64,000 nt of DNA from PALSA-607 sp036509315 (GCA_036509315.1 DATCFU010000034.1:14006-78005), one strand, 5' to 3'. Shown: positions 41,830 to 50,006, numbered from the stretch's first letter. Numbers and translations are program-made. Notes: generated by a model from the sequence alone, not told the origin.

Positions 41830-44313
41830 GTGTCGATACCTGTCCAAAGCGCTGGCTTGCTCAATCGCAGCGACGAGCAGCAACCCACCGGGCGCCGGCG
41901 CCTTGGCGAGCTCCTGGTCTCGCACGGCCTGTTGACCGATGAGGAGCTCAGTCACGCGCTCGCCGAGCAAGAGCGCATGGAAGGCGGACGCCGGCGCAGG
42001 CTCGGCCGGGTCGTCGTCGACCAGGGCTACCTCACAGAGGGCCAGCTCGCGTATGCGCTCGCCGATCTCATGCACTTGGAGCTGGTCGACCTCGCAGAAC
42101 TCACCCTTGACCTGAGCATCGCTCGCAGCCTGCCGCGCCGCGTCGCCGAACGCCACGGCATGTTGGTGATCGCTCGCGACGAACACGCGATCAGGGTCGC
42201 AACCGCAGACCCGACCAACGTGGTTGCCCTTGACGACGTCCGGCTCTACACCGGAGCGACCACAGTCACGGTCGTCGTGAGCACCGACACGCAGATCCAA
42301 AACGAGCTTCGCCGCGTGTGGGCGATCCTCGACCAGGACGCCGAACTTTCCAACGTCTCAGACGAACCCGAAGTTGTCGACGAGCACGACCTCGAGAGCG
42401 CAGCCGACCAGGGACCGACAGTCCGGCTCGCCACGAGCATCGTGAGCGAGGCCGTGCGCAGCCGCGCCAGCGACATCCACGTTGAGCCGCAGATCGACGG
42501 GCTGCGGATCCGGTACCGCATCGACGGCCTCCTTCGCGACATCATGAAAGTGCCGCGCAACTCCTCAGCCGCGCTCGTCAGCCGCCTGAAGATCGTCTCG
42601 GGTCTCGACATTGCCGAGCGACGCCTTCCGCAGGACGGCCGCACCCGACTCACGGTTGACGGCAATGGCGTCGACGCCCGCGTCAGCACGCTGCCATCAG
42701 TGCACGGCGAGAAGGTCGTTATCCGGCTGCTTGCCAGCGGCGACCACATTCCCCCGGTGACCCAACTCGGCCTCGACGAGCAGCAACTCGAGGCACTGCT
42801 TGCCGGCACCGCGAACCCGCAAGGGCTCGTGCTCATCACCGGCCCGACGGGATCTGGCAAGACGCACACGCTCTACTCGGTGCTGTCCCACATGGCCACG
42901 GCGGATAAGAATGTCGTCACTCTCGAGGACCCGGTCGAGATCCAGCTCCCCGGCATTACGCAAGTGCAGACAAACGACCGCGCCGGCTTGTCCTTCAGCA
43001 AGGGTCTGCGCTCGATCCTTCGGCAGGACCCTGACGTTGTTCTGGTTGGCGAGGTGCGTGACTCGGAGACTGCGGAGCTCGCGCTCCAGGCCTCGATGAC
43101 TGGCCACCTCGTGCTGACCACGCTGCACACCAACGACGCGGTTGCTGCACTGACCCGGCTCGTCGACATGGGCATCCAACCCTTCTTGATCGCGTCGTCA
43201 CTGAGCCTCGTCGTCGCGCAGCGACTTGTTCGGCGGCCGTGTGCCGACTGCGCTGCGCCGTACATGCCAAGCGCCCGAGTGCTCACATTGCTCGGCCTCA
43301 GTGAGGCCGACCTCGTCGACGCAACGCCGATGCGCGGCCGCGGCTGCGGCCAATGCGGCGGAACGGGATACCGCGGCAGAACCGGCATCTTCGAAGTGCT
43401 CCCCGTGACGGCGAGCGTGCGGTCTGTGCTGGCGCACACACCGACCGAAGCAGCAGTTGGCGCAGCTGCACGAGCTGCCGGAATGACGACACTGCGCGGA
43501 TCAGGGCTGGCTCGCGCACGACGCGGCGAGACGACTTTCGAAGAAGTGCTTCGGGTCTCCCAAGTCGACGTGGCAGAGGGACACCGGTGCAGCGCGTGCG
43601 ACCGCGCCGTCGACGCTGACATGATTGCCTGCCCCTGGTGCGCAACGATCGTTGACCGCGGCCACTGCAGTTCGTGTGCACGGCCACTTGAAGCCGGCTG
43701 GAAGATCTGCCCGTGGTGCCGCACGGCCGCACTTGTTCCGGTGACCGCTGCCGACAACACCGTACGGATCCCTCGCTTGCTCGTGGTCGGTGACAACAGC
43801 GCGGTGCACAGCCTGATCAAATCGGCTGTCGACGACGCCATGGACGTCGATGTCGCTGCCACCGCAGATGACGCGCTGACGGCGGTGTGGGACGGCGAGT
43901 ACGACGGCGTGATCGTGCAAGACACCCTGCCCGACATTGGTGGCGTCGAACTGCTGCGGTTGTTGCGCAGCGGGAGCAGAACCGCCGCGCTGCCACTGAT
44001 GCTCGTCACGGAACCAAATGACAACGGCGAGCCCGCAGGCGATGGGCACTACAGCGGCGTCGACGAGGTACTGTCGCTCGATGCGACGCCTGCCGAGACG
44101 TTGACGCAACTGCGCCTGCTGACCGAACGCAGCTTGCACGCTGGGGCTTGGCACAAGGCGGCGTCCGGGCGCGCAAGGTCTGTCAAATCCAGCGAGCCGG
44201 TCGCGTCGTCGGACGATGACGTCGAAGTTCCAACACCGAATCGTCGGGTTCGCTCAGTCCCGGTTCTCGCCGAACGCAGGAAGCGTCAGTCGGCCAACCT
44301 GCCCAAGAGCTGA
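41830..44313 (+). CDS. PilB/GspE-type secretion ATPase with MshEN domain, extra Zn ribbons and a receiver-like C-terminus
   Basis: An 827-residue ATPase with an unusual layout. (1) MshEN-type motifs at 24-47 (RLGELLVSHGLLT...ALAEQ) and 57-80 (RLGRVVVDQGYLT...AL), each matching the 24-residue c-di-GMP-binding repeat. (2) GspE_N2-like domain to about 150. (3) ATPase core: GPTGSGKT (338-345), VGEVRDSETAE (E408), the tetracysteine CADC...CGQC loop. (4) Four CxxC knuckles (CSAC, CPWC, CSSC, CPWC; about 587-635). (5) Receiver-like domain (about 650-765, LLVVGDNSAVHSL, VIVQDTLPDIGG) lacking the usual double acid and terminal Lys. GTG 41830 has AGGAG seven bases upstream; GTG 41815 is an alternative. 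No pilin or PilC/PilM genes nearby. It probably powers type IV pilus or related assembly. Confidence 0.88.
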   Translation: MSIPVQSAGLLNRSDEQQPTGRRRLGELLVSHGLLTDEELSHALAEQERMEGGRRRRLGRVVVDQGYLTEGQLAYALADLMHLELVDLAELTLDLSIARSLPRRVAERHGMLVIARDEHAIRVATADPTNVVALDDVRLYTGATTVTVVVSTDTQIQNELRRVWAILDQDAELSNVSDEPEVVDEHDLESAADQGPTVRLATSIVSEAVRSRASDIHVEPQIDGLRIRYRIDGLLRDIMKVPRNSSAALVSRLKIVSGLDIAERRLPQDGRTRLTVDGNGVDARVSTLPSVHGEKVVIRLLASGDHIPPVTQLGLDEQQLEALLAGTANPQGLVLITGPTGSGKTHTLYSVLSHMATADKNVVTLEDPVEIQLPGITQVQTNDRAGLSFSKGLRSILRQDPDVVLVGEVRDSETAELALQASMTGHLVLTTLHTNDAVAALTRLVDMGIQPFLIASSLSLVVAQRLVRRPCADCAAPYMPSARVLTLLGLSEADLVDATPMRGRGCGQCGGTGYRGRTGIFEVLPVTASVRSVLAHTPTEAAVGAAARAAGMTTLRGSGLARARRGETTFEEVLRVSQVDVAEGHRCSACDRAVDADMIACPWCATIVDRGHCSSCARPLEAGWKICPWCRTAALVPVTAADNTVRIPRLLVVGDNSAVHSLIKSAVDDAMDVDVAATADDALTAVWDGEYDGVIVQDTLPDIGGVELLRLLRSGSRTAALPLMLVTEPNDNGEPAGDGHYSGVDEVLSLDATPAETLTQLRLLTERSLHAGAWHKAASGRARSVKSSEPVASSDDDVEVPTPNRRVRSVPVLAERRKRQSANLPKS

Positions 44314-44765
44314 CCTAGCCGATCGAGTTCACGTCGGTTGAAGCGCTGCACGAAGTGCGCGCCGATCCCCGGCAAATGCACGTGCGATGCCGACCGCAAT
44401 CGGTCGACGCCGGCACGGGTTAGTACGGCGTACATGCCGCGCGCATCGTCAGGCACGGGCTCGCGGCGCACGAGTTCCTCCCGCTCGAGCCTGTCGATCA
44501 TTCGAGTCAGGCCACTACGCGACAGCAGCACGCGGTCGGCGAGGTCGGTCATGCGTAGCCGGTGCTCAGGCGCCTCGGCCAGTTGCACGAGCACGTCGTA
44601 GGACGCGATCGGCAGGTCAGCCGCCTGCGCGAGTTCGGCTTCGAGCGTGCGGATCAACTGGGCGTGCGCACGCAAGAATGCTCGCCAGACCGCGATCTCC
44701 TGCGCCGACGGACTGTGACCGCCGTTCCCTGCTCCTGACTGCTCTGCGCCTGCCACGGAAGGCAT
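44286..44765 (-). CDS. MarR-family transcriptional regulator
   Basis: A 159-residue winged-helix regulator: SYDVLVQLAEAPEHRLRMTD, the recognition helix VLLSRSGLTRMIDRLEREELV and the wing REPVPDDARGMYAVLT are typical. ATG 44765 is preferred; ATG 44783 or 44801 are possible but the latter overlaps the divergent mrp start. Its 3' end overlaps the convergent ATPase gene by 28 bases. Targets unknown; the divergent mrp gene or itself is possible. Confidence 0.88.
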   Translation of the reverse strand: MPSVAGAEQSGAGNGGHSPSAQEIAVWRAFLRAHAQLIRTLEAELAQAADLPIASYDVLVQLAEAPEHRLRMTDLADRVLLSRSGLTRMIDRLEREELVRREPVPDDARGMYAVLTRAGVDRLRSASHVHLPGIGAHFVQRFNRRELDRLGQLLGRLAD

Positions 44766-44789
44766 CGTAGGTCCGAGTAGCATTGGTGA

Positions 44790-45944
44790 GTGGCAGACCA
44801 ACCAGCAGACCGAGCACGACCGACCGACGAATCCGTGCGCGCGGCGCTCGCGACAGTCCAGGATCCCGATATTCGGCGCCCGATCACCGAGCTCGGGATG
44901 GTCGAATCGGTCGCCATTGCGGACGACGGCCAGGTGGCCGTTGGCGTGCTACTCACGGTGGCCGGTTGCCCGCTCAAAGACAAAATCACCGCTGACGTGA
45001 CTGCGGCAGTTCGCGCAGTCCCTGGTGTGACCGGCGTCGAGGTCACCCTCGGATACATGACGGACGAGCAGCGCAAGGCACTCCAAACGCAGCTGCGGGG
45101 TCCTGGTAAACCGGAGAAGGAAATTCCGTTCAACAATCCGAGCTCGCTCACGCGAATTCTTGCCATCGCCTCAGGCAAGGGTGGTGTCGGTAAGTCGTCG
45201 ATCACGGTGAACGTCGCGGCCGCGCTGGCCGCCCGCGGGCTTTCCGTTGGGCTCCTCGACGCGGACGTCTACGGCCACTCAGTGCCGCGGATGCTCGGAG
45301 TGCAGAGCCGACCCACCCAGGTGGCCGGCATGATCATGCCGCCGACCGCACACGGCGTCCGGGTTATCTCTATAGGCATGTTTGTTGAGGGCAACACACC
45401 CGTCGCCTGGCGCGGCACGATGCTGCACCGCGCACTCAACCAATTCCTCACCGACGTGTACTGGGGTGACCTCGACGTCCTGCTCGTCGATCTGCCGCCC
45501 GGCACCGGCGACATCGCCATCTCGTTGGCCCAGTTCGTACCCGGGGCCGAGCTCGTCGTGGTGACAACTCCCCAACAGGCCGCCGCCGAAGTTGCCGAGC
45601 GCGCCGGCACCATCGCGTTGCAGACTCGGCAGCGGGTCGCCGGCGTCATTGAGAACATGGCGTGGCTCCCGTGCCCGCACTGTGGCGAGCGGGTCGACGT
45701 CTTCGGATCCGGCGGCGGGCAGAGCGTCGTCGACGCCTTGTCACACGCGTTTGGCACCGAGATTCCGCTGCTCGGCCAGATCCCGCTCGACCCGGGATTG
45801 GTGAGTGCGGGAGACACCGGAGTTCCCTTCGTGTTGAGCCACCCTGATGCGCCCGCGTCGGTCGAGTTGTTCCGGATCGCCGACGCGCTCGCGATCCGTG
45901 AGCGCAGCCTGGTCGGTCGGCCTCTCGGCCTCCAGCCCGTCTAA
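44790..45944 (+). CDS. mrp: Mrp/ApbC-type iron-sulfur cluster carrier ATPase
   Basis: A 384-residue protein: N-terminal MIP18/DUF59 domain (about 15-105, ATVQDPDIRRPITELGMVES), then a MinD-like P-loop ATPase with deviant Walker A GKGGVGKSS (129-137), DLPPGTGD and the CPHC pair (C295, C298) that holds a bridging Fe-S cluster in the dimer. It transfers clusters to apo-proteins. GTG 44790. In mycobacteria mrp (Rv1229c) lies close to sigE/rseA, as here, but without htrA and tatB in between. Confidence 0.95.
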   Translation: MADQPADRARPTDESVRAALATVQDPDIRRPITELGMVESVAIADDGQVAVGVLLTVAGCPLKDKITADVTAAVRAVPGVTGVEVTLGYMTDEQRKALQTQLRGPGKPEKEIPFNNPSSLTRILAIASGKGGVGKSSITVNVAAALAARGLSVGLLDADVYGHSVPRMLGVQSRPTQVAGMIMPPTAHGVRVISIGMFVEGNTPVAWRGTMLHRALNQFLTDVYWGDLDVLLVDLPPGTGDIAISLAQFVPGAELVVVTTPQQAAAEVAERAGTIALQTRQRVAGVIENMAWLPCPHCGERVDVFGSGGGQSVVDALSHAFGTEIPLLGQIPLDPGLVSAGDTGVPFVLSHPDAPASVELFRIADALAIRERSLVGRPLGLQPV

Positions 45945-46040
45945 CCTCGCGCGACCACCGCGGCCGATTCCTCACACATTCAGGCTTTGCCGACCGCCCA
46001 GGCCCCAGCTCCTCAGAGATTCACCCCAGCCGCTTGAGAG

Positions 46041-46076
46041 CTGCATCTGTGCGGAGCGCACCTGCATCAGTGCGGA
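46041..46076. repeat. Imperfect direct repeat of 15 bases
   Basis: CTGCATCTGTGCGGA (46041-46055) and CTGCATCAGTGCGGA (46062-46076) differ at one base with a 21-bp step, between the convergent mrp and rseA ends. Each copy also has a partial inverted symmetry (GCA...TGC). Function unknown. Confidence 0.4.
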
Positions 46077-46141
46077 TCGAGGCGTAGCGGCGGGTGATGC
46101 TGCGCAAGGCAGGGCGGTGGGCGGCTGCAGTTGGCGTGGAG

Positions 46142-46684
46142 CTACGGGCGGCGGTAGACGACTGAGACGGCGGTTCGGGCGCCCGGCCGCGGGACCACCG
46201 CGGAGATCGGTGTACCTAAATCGACCGCCGGAAACGCCGAGGTCGCGGCACCGACACCCGTCGGTACGGCTGCGCTGCCCGAGATCGCACCGCTGAACCC
46301 GACGACCACACTTGCGGCAAAGCCCGCCGCGGCAACAGTTCGGGTGCGCACGCGACGTCCGGCCGGTTGGCCGGTGCGAAGTGGCCGCGACGGCGCGGTG
46401 CGGCCGAGCAACCGTCGGGACCGGGACTGGCTCAACACCCGCGGCGGCTGCGCGTCGGCTGGCGCGGCTTGCGCCTCCGGTATTTGAAGCAACCGTGCGA
46501 GCAACACGGGATCGGGAACGGCCGCGAATTGCGCCTGCGCGAGCTGCGCCTTCACCCACCGCTGCTGCGCGACATCACGTCGGCACTGGGCGCACCCGTC
46601 CAGGTGCAGAACCGCGTGATCGTAGGCATCACCGCCGAGCTCATCATCGACGAGCACGCCTACCAGGTTGCCGAGGTGGGTCAC
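46142..46684 (-). CDS. rseA: RseA-like zinc anti-sigma factor
   Basis: A 180-residue protein with the ZAS motif HxxxCxxC (H27, C31, C34 in HLDGCAQC), an alanine/arginine-rich linker, and one hydrophobic stretch (about 117-136, VAAAGFAASVVVGFSGAISG). It should hold SigE inactive and release it on oxidative or envelope stress. GTG 46684 overlaps the sigE stop by 4 bases (GTGA). Gene order sigE-rseA is that of M. tuberculosis Rv1221-Rv1222. Confidence 0.88.
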   Translation of the reverse strand: MTHLGNLVGVLVDDELGGDAYDHAVLHLDGCAQCRRDVAQQRWVKAQLAQAQFAAVPDPVLLARLLQIPEAQAAPADAQPPRVLSQSRSRRLLGRTAPSRPLRTGQPAGRRVRTRTVAAAGFAASVVVGFSGAISGSAAVPTGVGAATSAFPAVDLGTPISAVVPRPGARTAVSVVYRRP

Positions 46685-47328
46685 GACGTGGCTAGCCCCG
46701 GCATCCGGCGCGCGGCGCGAACTGGCCGTGGCGTGCTGATCCGCGGCAGTCGGCTGCGGTCTTGCGCGCGGTGCTCGAGCGCGGCGCGCAATTGGGTGCG
46801 GCCGCGGTGAATGCGGCTGCGAACGGTGCCCAACTTGATGCCGAGCGCGTCCGCAATCTCCTCATAGGTCAGCTGCTCGATGTCGCATAGCACGACCGCG
46901 GCCCGAAACTCTGGTGCCAGCGCGTCCAGCGCGCGCTGCACATCGTCGTCCCAATGGGCGTCGTCGTAGGCCTGTGCAGGTGTCGGTTCACGACCGGCGA
47001 GCCGGTCGGAGGCGTCGTCGGCAAGAGCCTCGAAACGAATCCGAGCGCGCCGGCGAACCATGTCGAGGAAGAGGTTGGTGGTGATGCGGTGCAGCCACCC
47101 CTCGAAGGTGCCTGGGGTGTACGACCCGAGCGAGCGGAACACCCGGACGAAGACGTCCTGCGTAAGGTCCTCGGCGTCGTGAGCGTTGCCGGTCAGTCGG
47201 TAGGCAAGCCGGTACACACGGGCACCATGCGTGCGCACCACGTCGTCCCAGCTGGGCGCGGCCCAGTTGGGGTCGCTGGCCGGCTCAGACTGCGGACCAT
47301 CGTGGACAAGTAGGGCGGAATCTGTCAT
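46681..47328 (-). CDS. sigE: ECF sigma factor SigE
   Basis: A 215-residue extracytoplasmic-stress sigma factor. Region 2 (about 45-110: RVYRLAYRLTGNAHDAEDLTQDVFVRVFRSL, GWLHRITTNLFLDMVRRRAR) and region 4 (about 140-195: ALDALAPEFRAAVVLCDIEQ, YEEIADALGIKLGTVRSRIHRGRTQLR) are complete. ATG 47328 has GGAGG ten bases upstream. The ATG overlaps the stop of a possible 21-codon leader ORF, and an ECF-type promoter lies about 80 bases upstream. Followed by rseA with a 4-base overlap. The C-terminal 20 residues are basic. Confidence 0.93.
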   Translation of the reverse strand: MTDSALLVHDGPQSEPASDPNWAAPSWDDVVRTHGARVYRLAYRLTGNAHDAEDLTQDVFVRVFRSLGSYTPGTFEGWLHRITTNLFLDMVRRRARIRFEALADDASDRLAGREPTPAQAYDDAHWDDDVQRALDALAPEFRAAVVLCDIEQLTYEEIADALGIKLGTVRSRIHRGRTQLRAALEHRAQDRSRLPRISTPRPVRAARRMPGLATS

Positions 47329-47390
47329 CGGGGGGACACCTCCGAAAGCATCCTGCGCCCAGATCCTGAAGGAATGCTGATGGCCGTCAC
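47325..47390 (-). CDS. Possible 21-codon leader ORF of sigE
   Basis: GTG at 47390 follows AGGAGG with four bases between, a stronger site than that of sigE. It reads VTAISIPSGSGRRMLSEVSP and one more Arg, then TGA that overlaps the sigE ATG by 4 bases (ATGA). It would begin only about 12 bases from the predicted transcript start. This could couple sigE translation to the leader. Existence is inferred from sequence only. Confidence 0.35.
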   Translation of the reverse strand: MTAISIPSGSGRRMLSEVSPR

Positions 47391-47408
47391 ATGACCTCCT
47401 GAGAACTG

Positions 47409-47434
47409 AACGGCCCTGCACACGGTCGGGTTCC
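47409..47434 (-). promoter_or_regulatory. Candidate SigE-type autoregulatory promoter GGAAC-N17-CGTT
   Basis: On the minus strand GGAAC (47434-47430) is followed after 17 bases by CGTT (47412-47409), the -35/-10 pattern of SigE/SigH-type promoters (GGAAC-N16/18-CGTT). Predicted start near 47402. It implies positive feedback by SigE. Confidence 0.5.
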
Positions 47435-47526
47435 CAGAGGATCCGCCCATCCGGTACCCGCGTTGCTCGTCTGCGATCGGACTACGCTGCGCCAGGACGA
47501 CATACGACTCTCCTCGGGAGGCTGTC

Positions 47527-48162
47527 ATCTCCGGTCTGCAATCCACGTGGGATTACACCGAGGCCTATATCGGCCAGGACGACGTTTTGACGGCTGCAGC
47601 AGCCCGCGGCGTAGAGGTCGGCGCGCAGCCGATCATGCCGGGCGGCGGAGCCGCGCTTCGGTTCCTCGCGGCGCTACTCGACGCCCGTTCCGTCGTCGAA
47701 ATCGGCACTGGCTGCGGCGTCTCAGGAGTTTGGCTGCTGCGTGGCATGAACGCCGAAGGTGTGCTCACGTCGATCGATCTCGAGGCCGAGAACCAACGGC
47801 TGGCCAAGCAGGCTTACGCGGACGCCGGATTTGCGACGGCCCGTACGCGGCTGATTTCGGGGGCGGCGCTCGATGTGCTGCCGCGGCTCACCGACGGCGC
47901 CTACGACCTCGTCTTCTGCGACGGCGAGAAGAAGGAGTACGGCGACTACCTGCGCGAAGCACTGAGATTGCTACGGGTCGGCGGCGTGGTCGCGTTCGAC
48001 AATGCGACGTGGCACCACCGAGTGGCCGATCCTGCGCAACGCGACCCGGCCACCATCACGATTCGCGACTTGGGCAAGCAGATGCGCGAAGAGCCCGGAC
48101 TGGTGCCGACACTTTTACCCGTGGGTGACGGGCTCTTAGTAGCTGTCAAGCGCGAGGGCTAG
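47527..48162 (+). CDS. Class I SAM-dependent O-methyltransferase (Rv1220c-like)
   Basis: About 211 residues. Methyltransferase motifs: VVEIGTGCGVSGVWLLRGM (SAM loop), LTSIDLEAENQRLAKQA, DLVFCDGEKKEYGDYLREAL, and VAFDNATWHHRV. It is the counterpart of M. tuberculosis Rv1220c beside sigE. Homology extends upstream (QDDVL before the first TTG at 47587), but there is no in-frame ATG or GTG there. GGGAGG at 47516-47521 stands at the right distance for an ATC codon at 47527; CTG 47536 is a second possibility. If only TTG 47587 is used, the protein loses this conserved part. Acceptor substrate unknown. Its stop shares CTAG with convergent pepA. Confidence 0.82.
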   Translation: MSGLQSTWDYTEAYIGQDDVLTAAAARGVEVGAQPIMPGGGAALRFLAALLDARSVVEIGTGCGVSGVWLLRGMNAEGVLTSIDLEAENQRLAKQAYADAGFATARTRLISGAALDVLPRLTDGAYDLVFCDGEKKEYGDYLREALRLLRVGGVVAFDNATWHHRVADPAQRDPATITIRDLGKQMREEPGLVPTLLPVGDGLLVAVKREG

Positions 48163-49667
48163 CGCAGGCCGCGCAGTGGATCGGGTGCGCACAGCCAGTG
48201 CAACAGCAGCCTCACACCGAACCCCGTCGGACCCTTGGTGGATTCGTGTTCGTCCGCCTCGGCCCGACCGACGCCAGCGATGTCGAGATGCGCCCACCGC
48301 CGCCGTCCAACGAATTCACGCAGGAACAGTGCGGCGATGATCGAGCCTCCGCTGAACGCTTTGCCACCGTCGATTGCCACATTCGACATGTCAGCAACCG
48401 ACGACTCGAGCGCAGCGGCGTAGTCGTCGACGAACGGCATTCGCCAAACCGCCTCGCCGCTATCGGCGCCCGCACTGGTAAGGACGGCGGCCAGCTTGTC
48501 GTCTTCGGTGAACATGCCGGCGTGACGCTTGCCGAGGCCGCTCGCGATCGCGCCGGTCAACGTCGCGAGGTCGACGATGACGTCGGGATCCAGTTTCGCG
48601 TCGGCGTAAGCGAGTGCGTCGGCGAGGACGAGTCGACCCTCGGCGTCGGTGTTGAGCACCTCGACCGTCATGCCGCCGTACTGCGTGATCACATCACTGG
48701 GCCGCTGCGCCGAACCTGACGGCATGTTCTCCGCAGCCGGGATGAGTCCGGTGACCTGTACCCGCACACCCAACTCGCGCATCACTGACATCGCCGCGAT
48801 GATCGCGCCACCCGCCGCCATGTCGGTCTTCATCGCGATCATGCCCGCGTTGGGCTTCAGCGAGAGTCCGCCGGAGTCGAACGTGATGCCCTTGCCGACG
48901 AGCACCACGTGTCCGTCGACGGCGATCTCGGGGTCGGGCGTGTAGGTCAGTTCGATGAGGCGCGGCGGGCTGACCGAACCCATGCCGACCGCGATCACGC
49001 CGCCGAAGCCTTCTGCGCGCAGCTCTCGGTCGTCGCGTACTCGGATCTCCAGGCCGCTCTTGCGGGCCAGTGCTGTCGCCTGCCTCGCCAGCCATGCGGG
49101 ATTCTTCGTCGACGACGGCGTGTTCGCGAAGTCACGGGCCAGCGCGCTGGCGGTTGCCGTTGTGACGCCAGCTGCGACTGCTTCGGAGATCGCATCTGCG
49201 AGCTGGTCGACCACGAGCGTGGTCGACATAAGCGTCTCGGGTTTCGGCGAGTTGGTCACCTTGAACGAGTAGCCGCCGAGCAGCAAGCCCTCCGCCAATG
49301 CGCGGATCTGTGCCGGAGTCGACCGCCGCGCCACAGTGATGGCGCCAGACTCGACACTCTTCAAGCGCCGAGCGATCGCAGCGCCCGCGCGACGATAGTC
49401 ACGCGGCGTCCCGTCACCGAGACCGGCCGCGAGGATCAGCCGTGCACCCACCGGCAGCGCCCCGACGTCCCCGACGTTGCCTTTCGTCTTTTCTCTGGTC
49501 AGAACCGCGAGCAGCGCGTCAGGGTCTGCACCGAAGCCCTCGATGTCGCCAGCTGCCCCACGTCCGAGCTTGGCGACCACCGGGTCGCCAGTGCCTGGCG
49601 TGATCGCGACCACGAGTGCAACTGCGCCAGGTGGGACCGTAGTTGCAAGCTTTATCGTCGGCGGCAC
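48159..49667 (-). CDS. pepA: Leucyl aminopeptidase (M17 family)
   Basis: A 502-residue two-zinc aminopeptidase. The C-terminal catalytic domain has GKGITFDSGGLSLKP (Lys and Asp ligands), KTDMAAGGA and the family signature NTDAEGRLVLADAL with the Asp/Glu ligands and catalytic Arg. The N-terminal domain (1-170) is less conserved. It removes N-terminal residues from peptides in the cytoplasm; hexamer in relatives. Start GTG 49667. A long frame on the opposite strand is only its shadow. Confidence 0.95.
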   Translation of the reverse strand: MPPTIKLATTVPPGAVALVVAITPGTGDPVVAKLGRGAAGDIEGFGADPDALLAVLTREKTKGNVGDVGALPVGARLILAAGLGDGTPRDYRRAGAAIARRLKSVESGAITVARRSTPAQIRALAEGLLLGGYSFKVTNSPKPETLMSTTLVVDQLADAISEAVAAGVTTATASALARDFANTPSSTKNPAWLARQATALARKSGLEIRVRDDRELRAEGFGGVIAVGMGSVSPPRLIELTYTPDPEIAVDGHVVLVGKGITFDSGGLSLKPNAGMIAMKTDMAAGGAIIAAMSVMRELGVRVQVTGLIPAAENMPSGSAQRPSDVITQYGGMTVEVLNTDAEGRLVLADALAYADAKLDPDVIVDLATLTGAIASGLGKRHAGMFTEDDKLAAVLTSAGADSGEAVWRMPFVDDYAAALESSVADMSNVAIDGGKAFSGGSIIAALFLREFVGRRRWAHLDIAGVGRAEADEHESTKGPTGFGVRLLLHWLCAPDPLRGLR

Positions 49668-49728
49668 GCGCGAACCTTTCGAAGCCGGACTGAGGTAGTC
49701 GGGTCGACGCTACCCCCGACACGATTGA

Positions 49729-49766
49729 GGCCCCGATCGAAGTCCCGGTTGGGCTTCGACGGGGCC
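49729..49766 (-). terminator. Strong hairpin after the DUF3117 gene
   Basis: Arms GGCCCCGATCGAAG and CTTCGACGGGGCC pair over 13 positions with one bulged base, with a loop of 11 bases. It lies 16-53 bases past the DUF3117 stop and before the pepA start, so it should end the DUF3117 transcript. There is no U-run, as is usual in high-GC actinobacteria. Confidence 0.55.
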
Positions 49767-49781
49767 GTCACCGCTGGTCTA

Positions 49782-49949
49782 TCAGCCGACCACATTCTTG
49801 AGGGCGTCACCAAGGGCGCTGGCCTCGTCTGCGGACAACTCGACGACGAGCCGGCCACCGCCTTCGAGAGGAACGCGCATCACGATGCCGCGACCCTCCT
49901 TGGTGACCTCGAGCGGACCGTCGCCCGTCCGCGGCTTCATGGCCGCCAT
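49782..49949 (-). CDS. DUF3117 family small protein
   Basis: A 55-residue protein with the invariant family sequence MAAMKPRTGDGPLEVTKEG, GIVMRVPLEGGGRLVVEL and ALGDALKNVVG (M. tuberculosis Rv1211). ATG 49949 is preceded by AAAGGGAGCGCGA. Function unknown but extremely conserved in Actinobacteria. Two copies of a 19-bp motif lie just upstream and a strong hairpin follows. Confidence 0.92.
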   Translation of the reverse strand: MAAMKPRTGDGPLEVTKEGRGIVMRVPLEGGGRLVVELSADEASALGDALKNVVG

Positions 49950-49964
49950 TCGCGCTCCCTTTGT

Positions 49965-50006
49965 ACGTCCTACACGTCGAGCGGTGGACGTCCGGCACGT
50001 CGAGCG
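49965..50006. repeat. Tandem 19-bp motif upstream of the DUF3117 gene
   Basis: ACGTCCTACACGTCGAGCG (49965-49983) and ACGTCCGGCACGTCGAGCG (49988-50006) agree at 17 of 19 positions with a 23-bp step. The block lies between the divergent DUF3117 and hydratase genes, 16 bases from the DUF3117 ATG. Could be a double operator. Confidence 0.5.
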
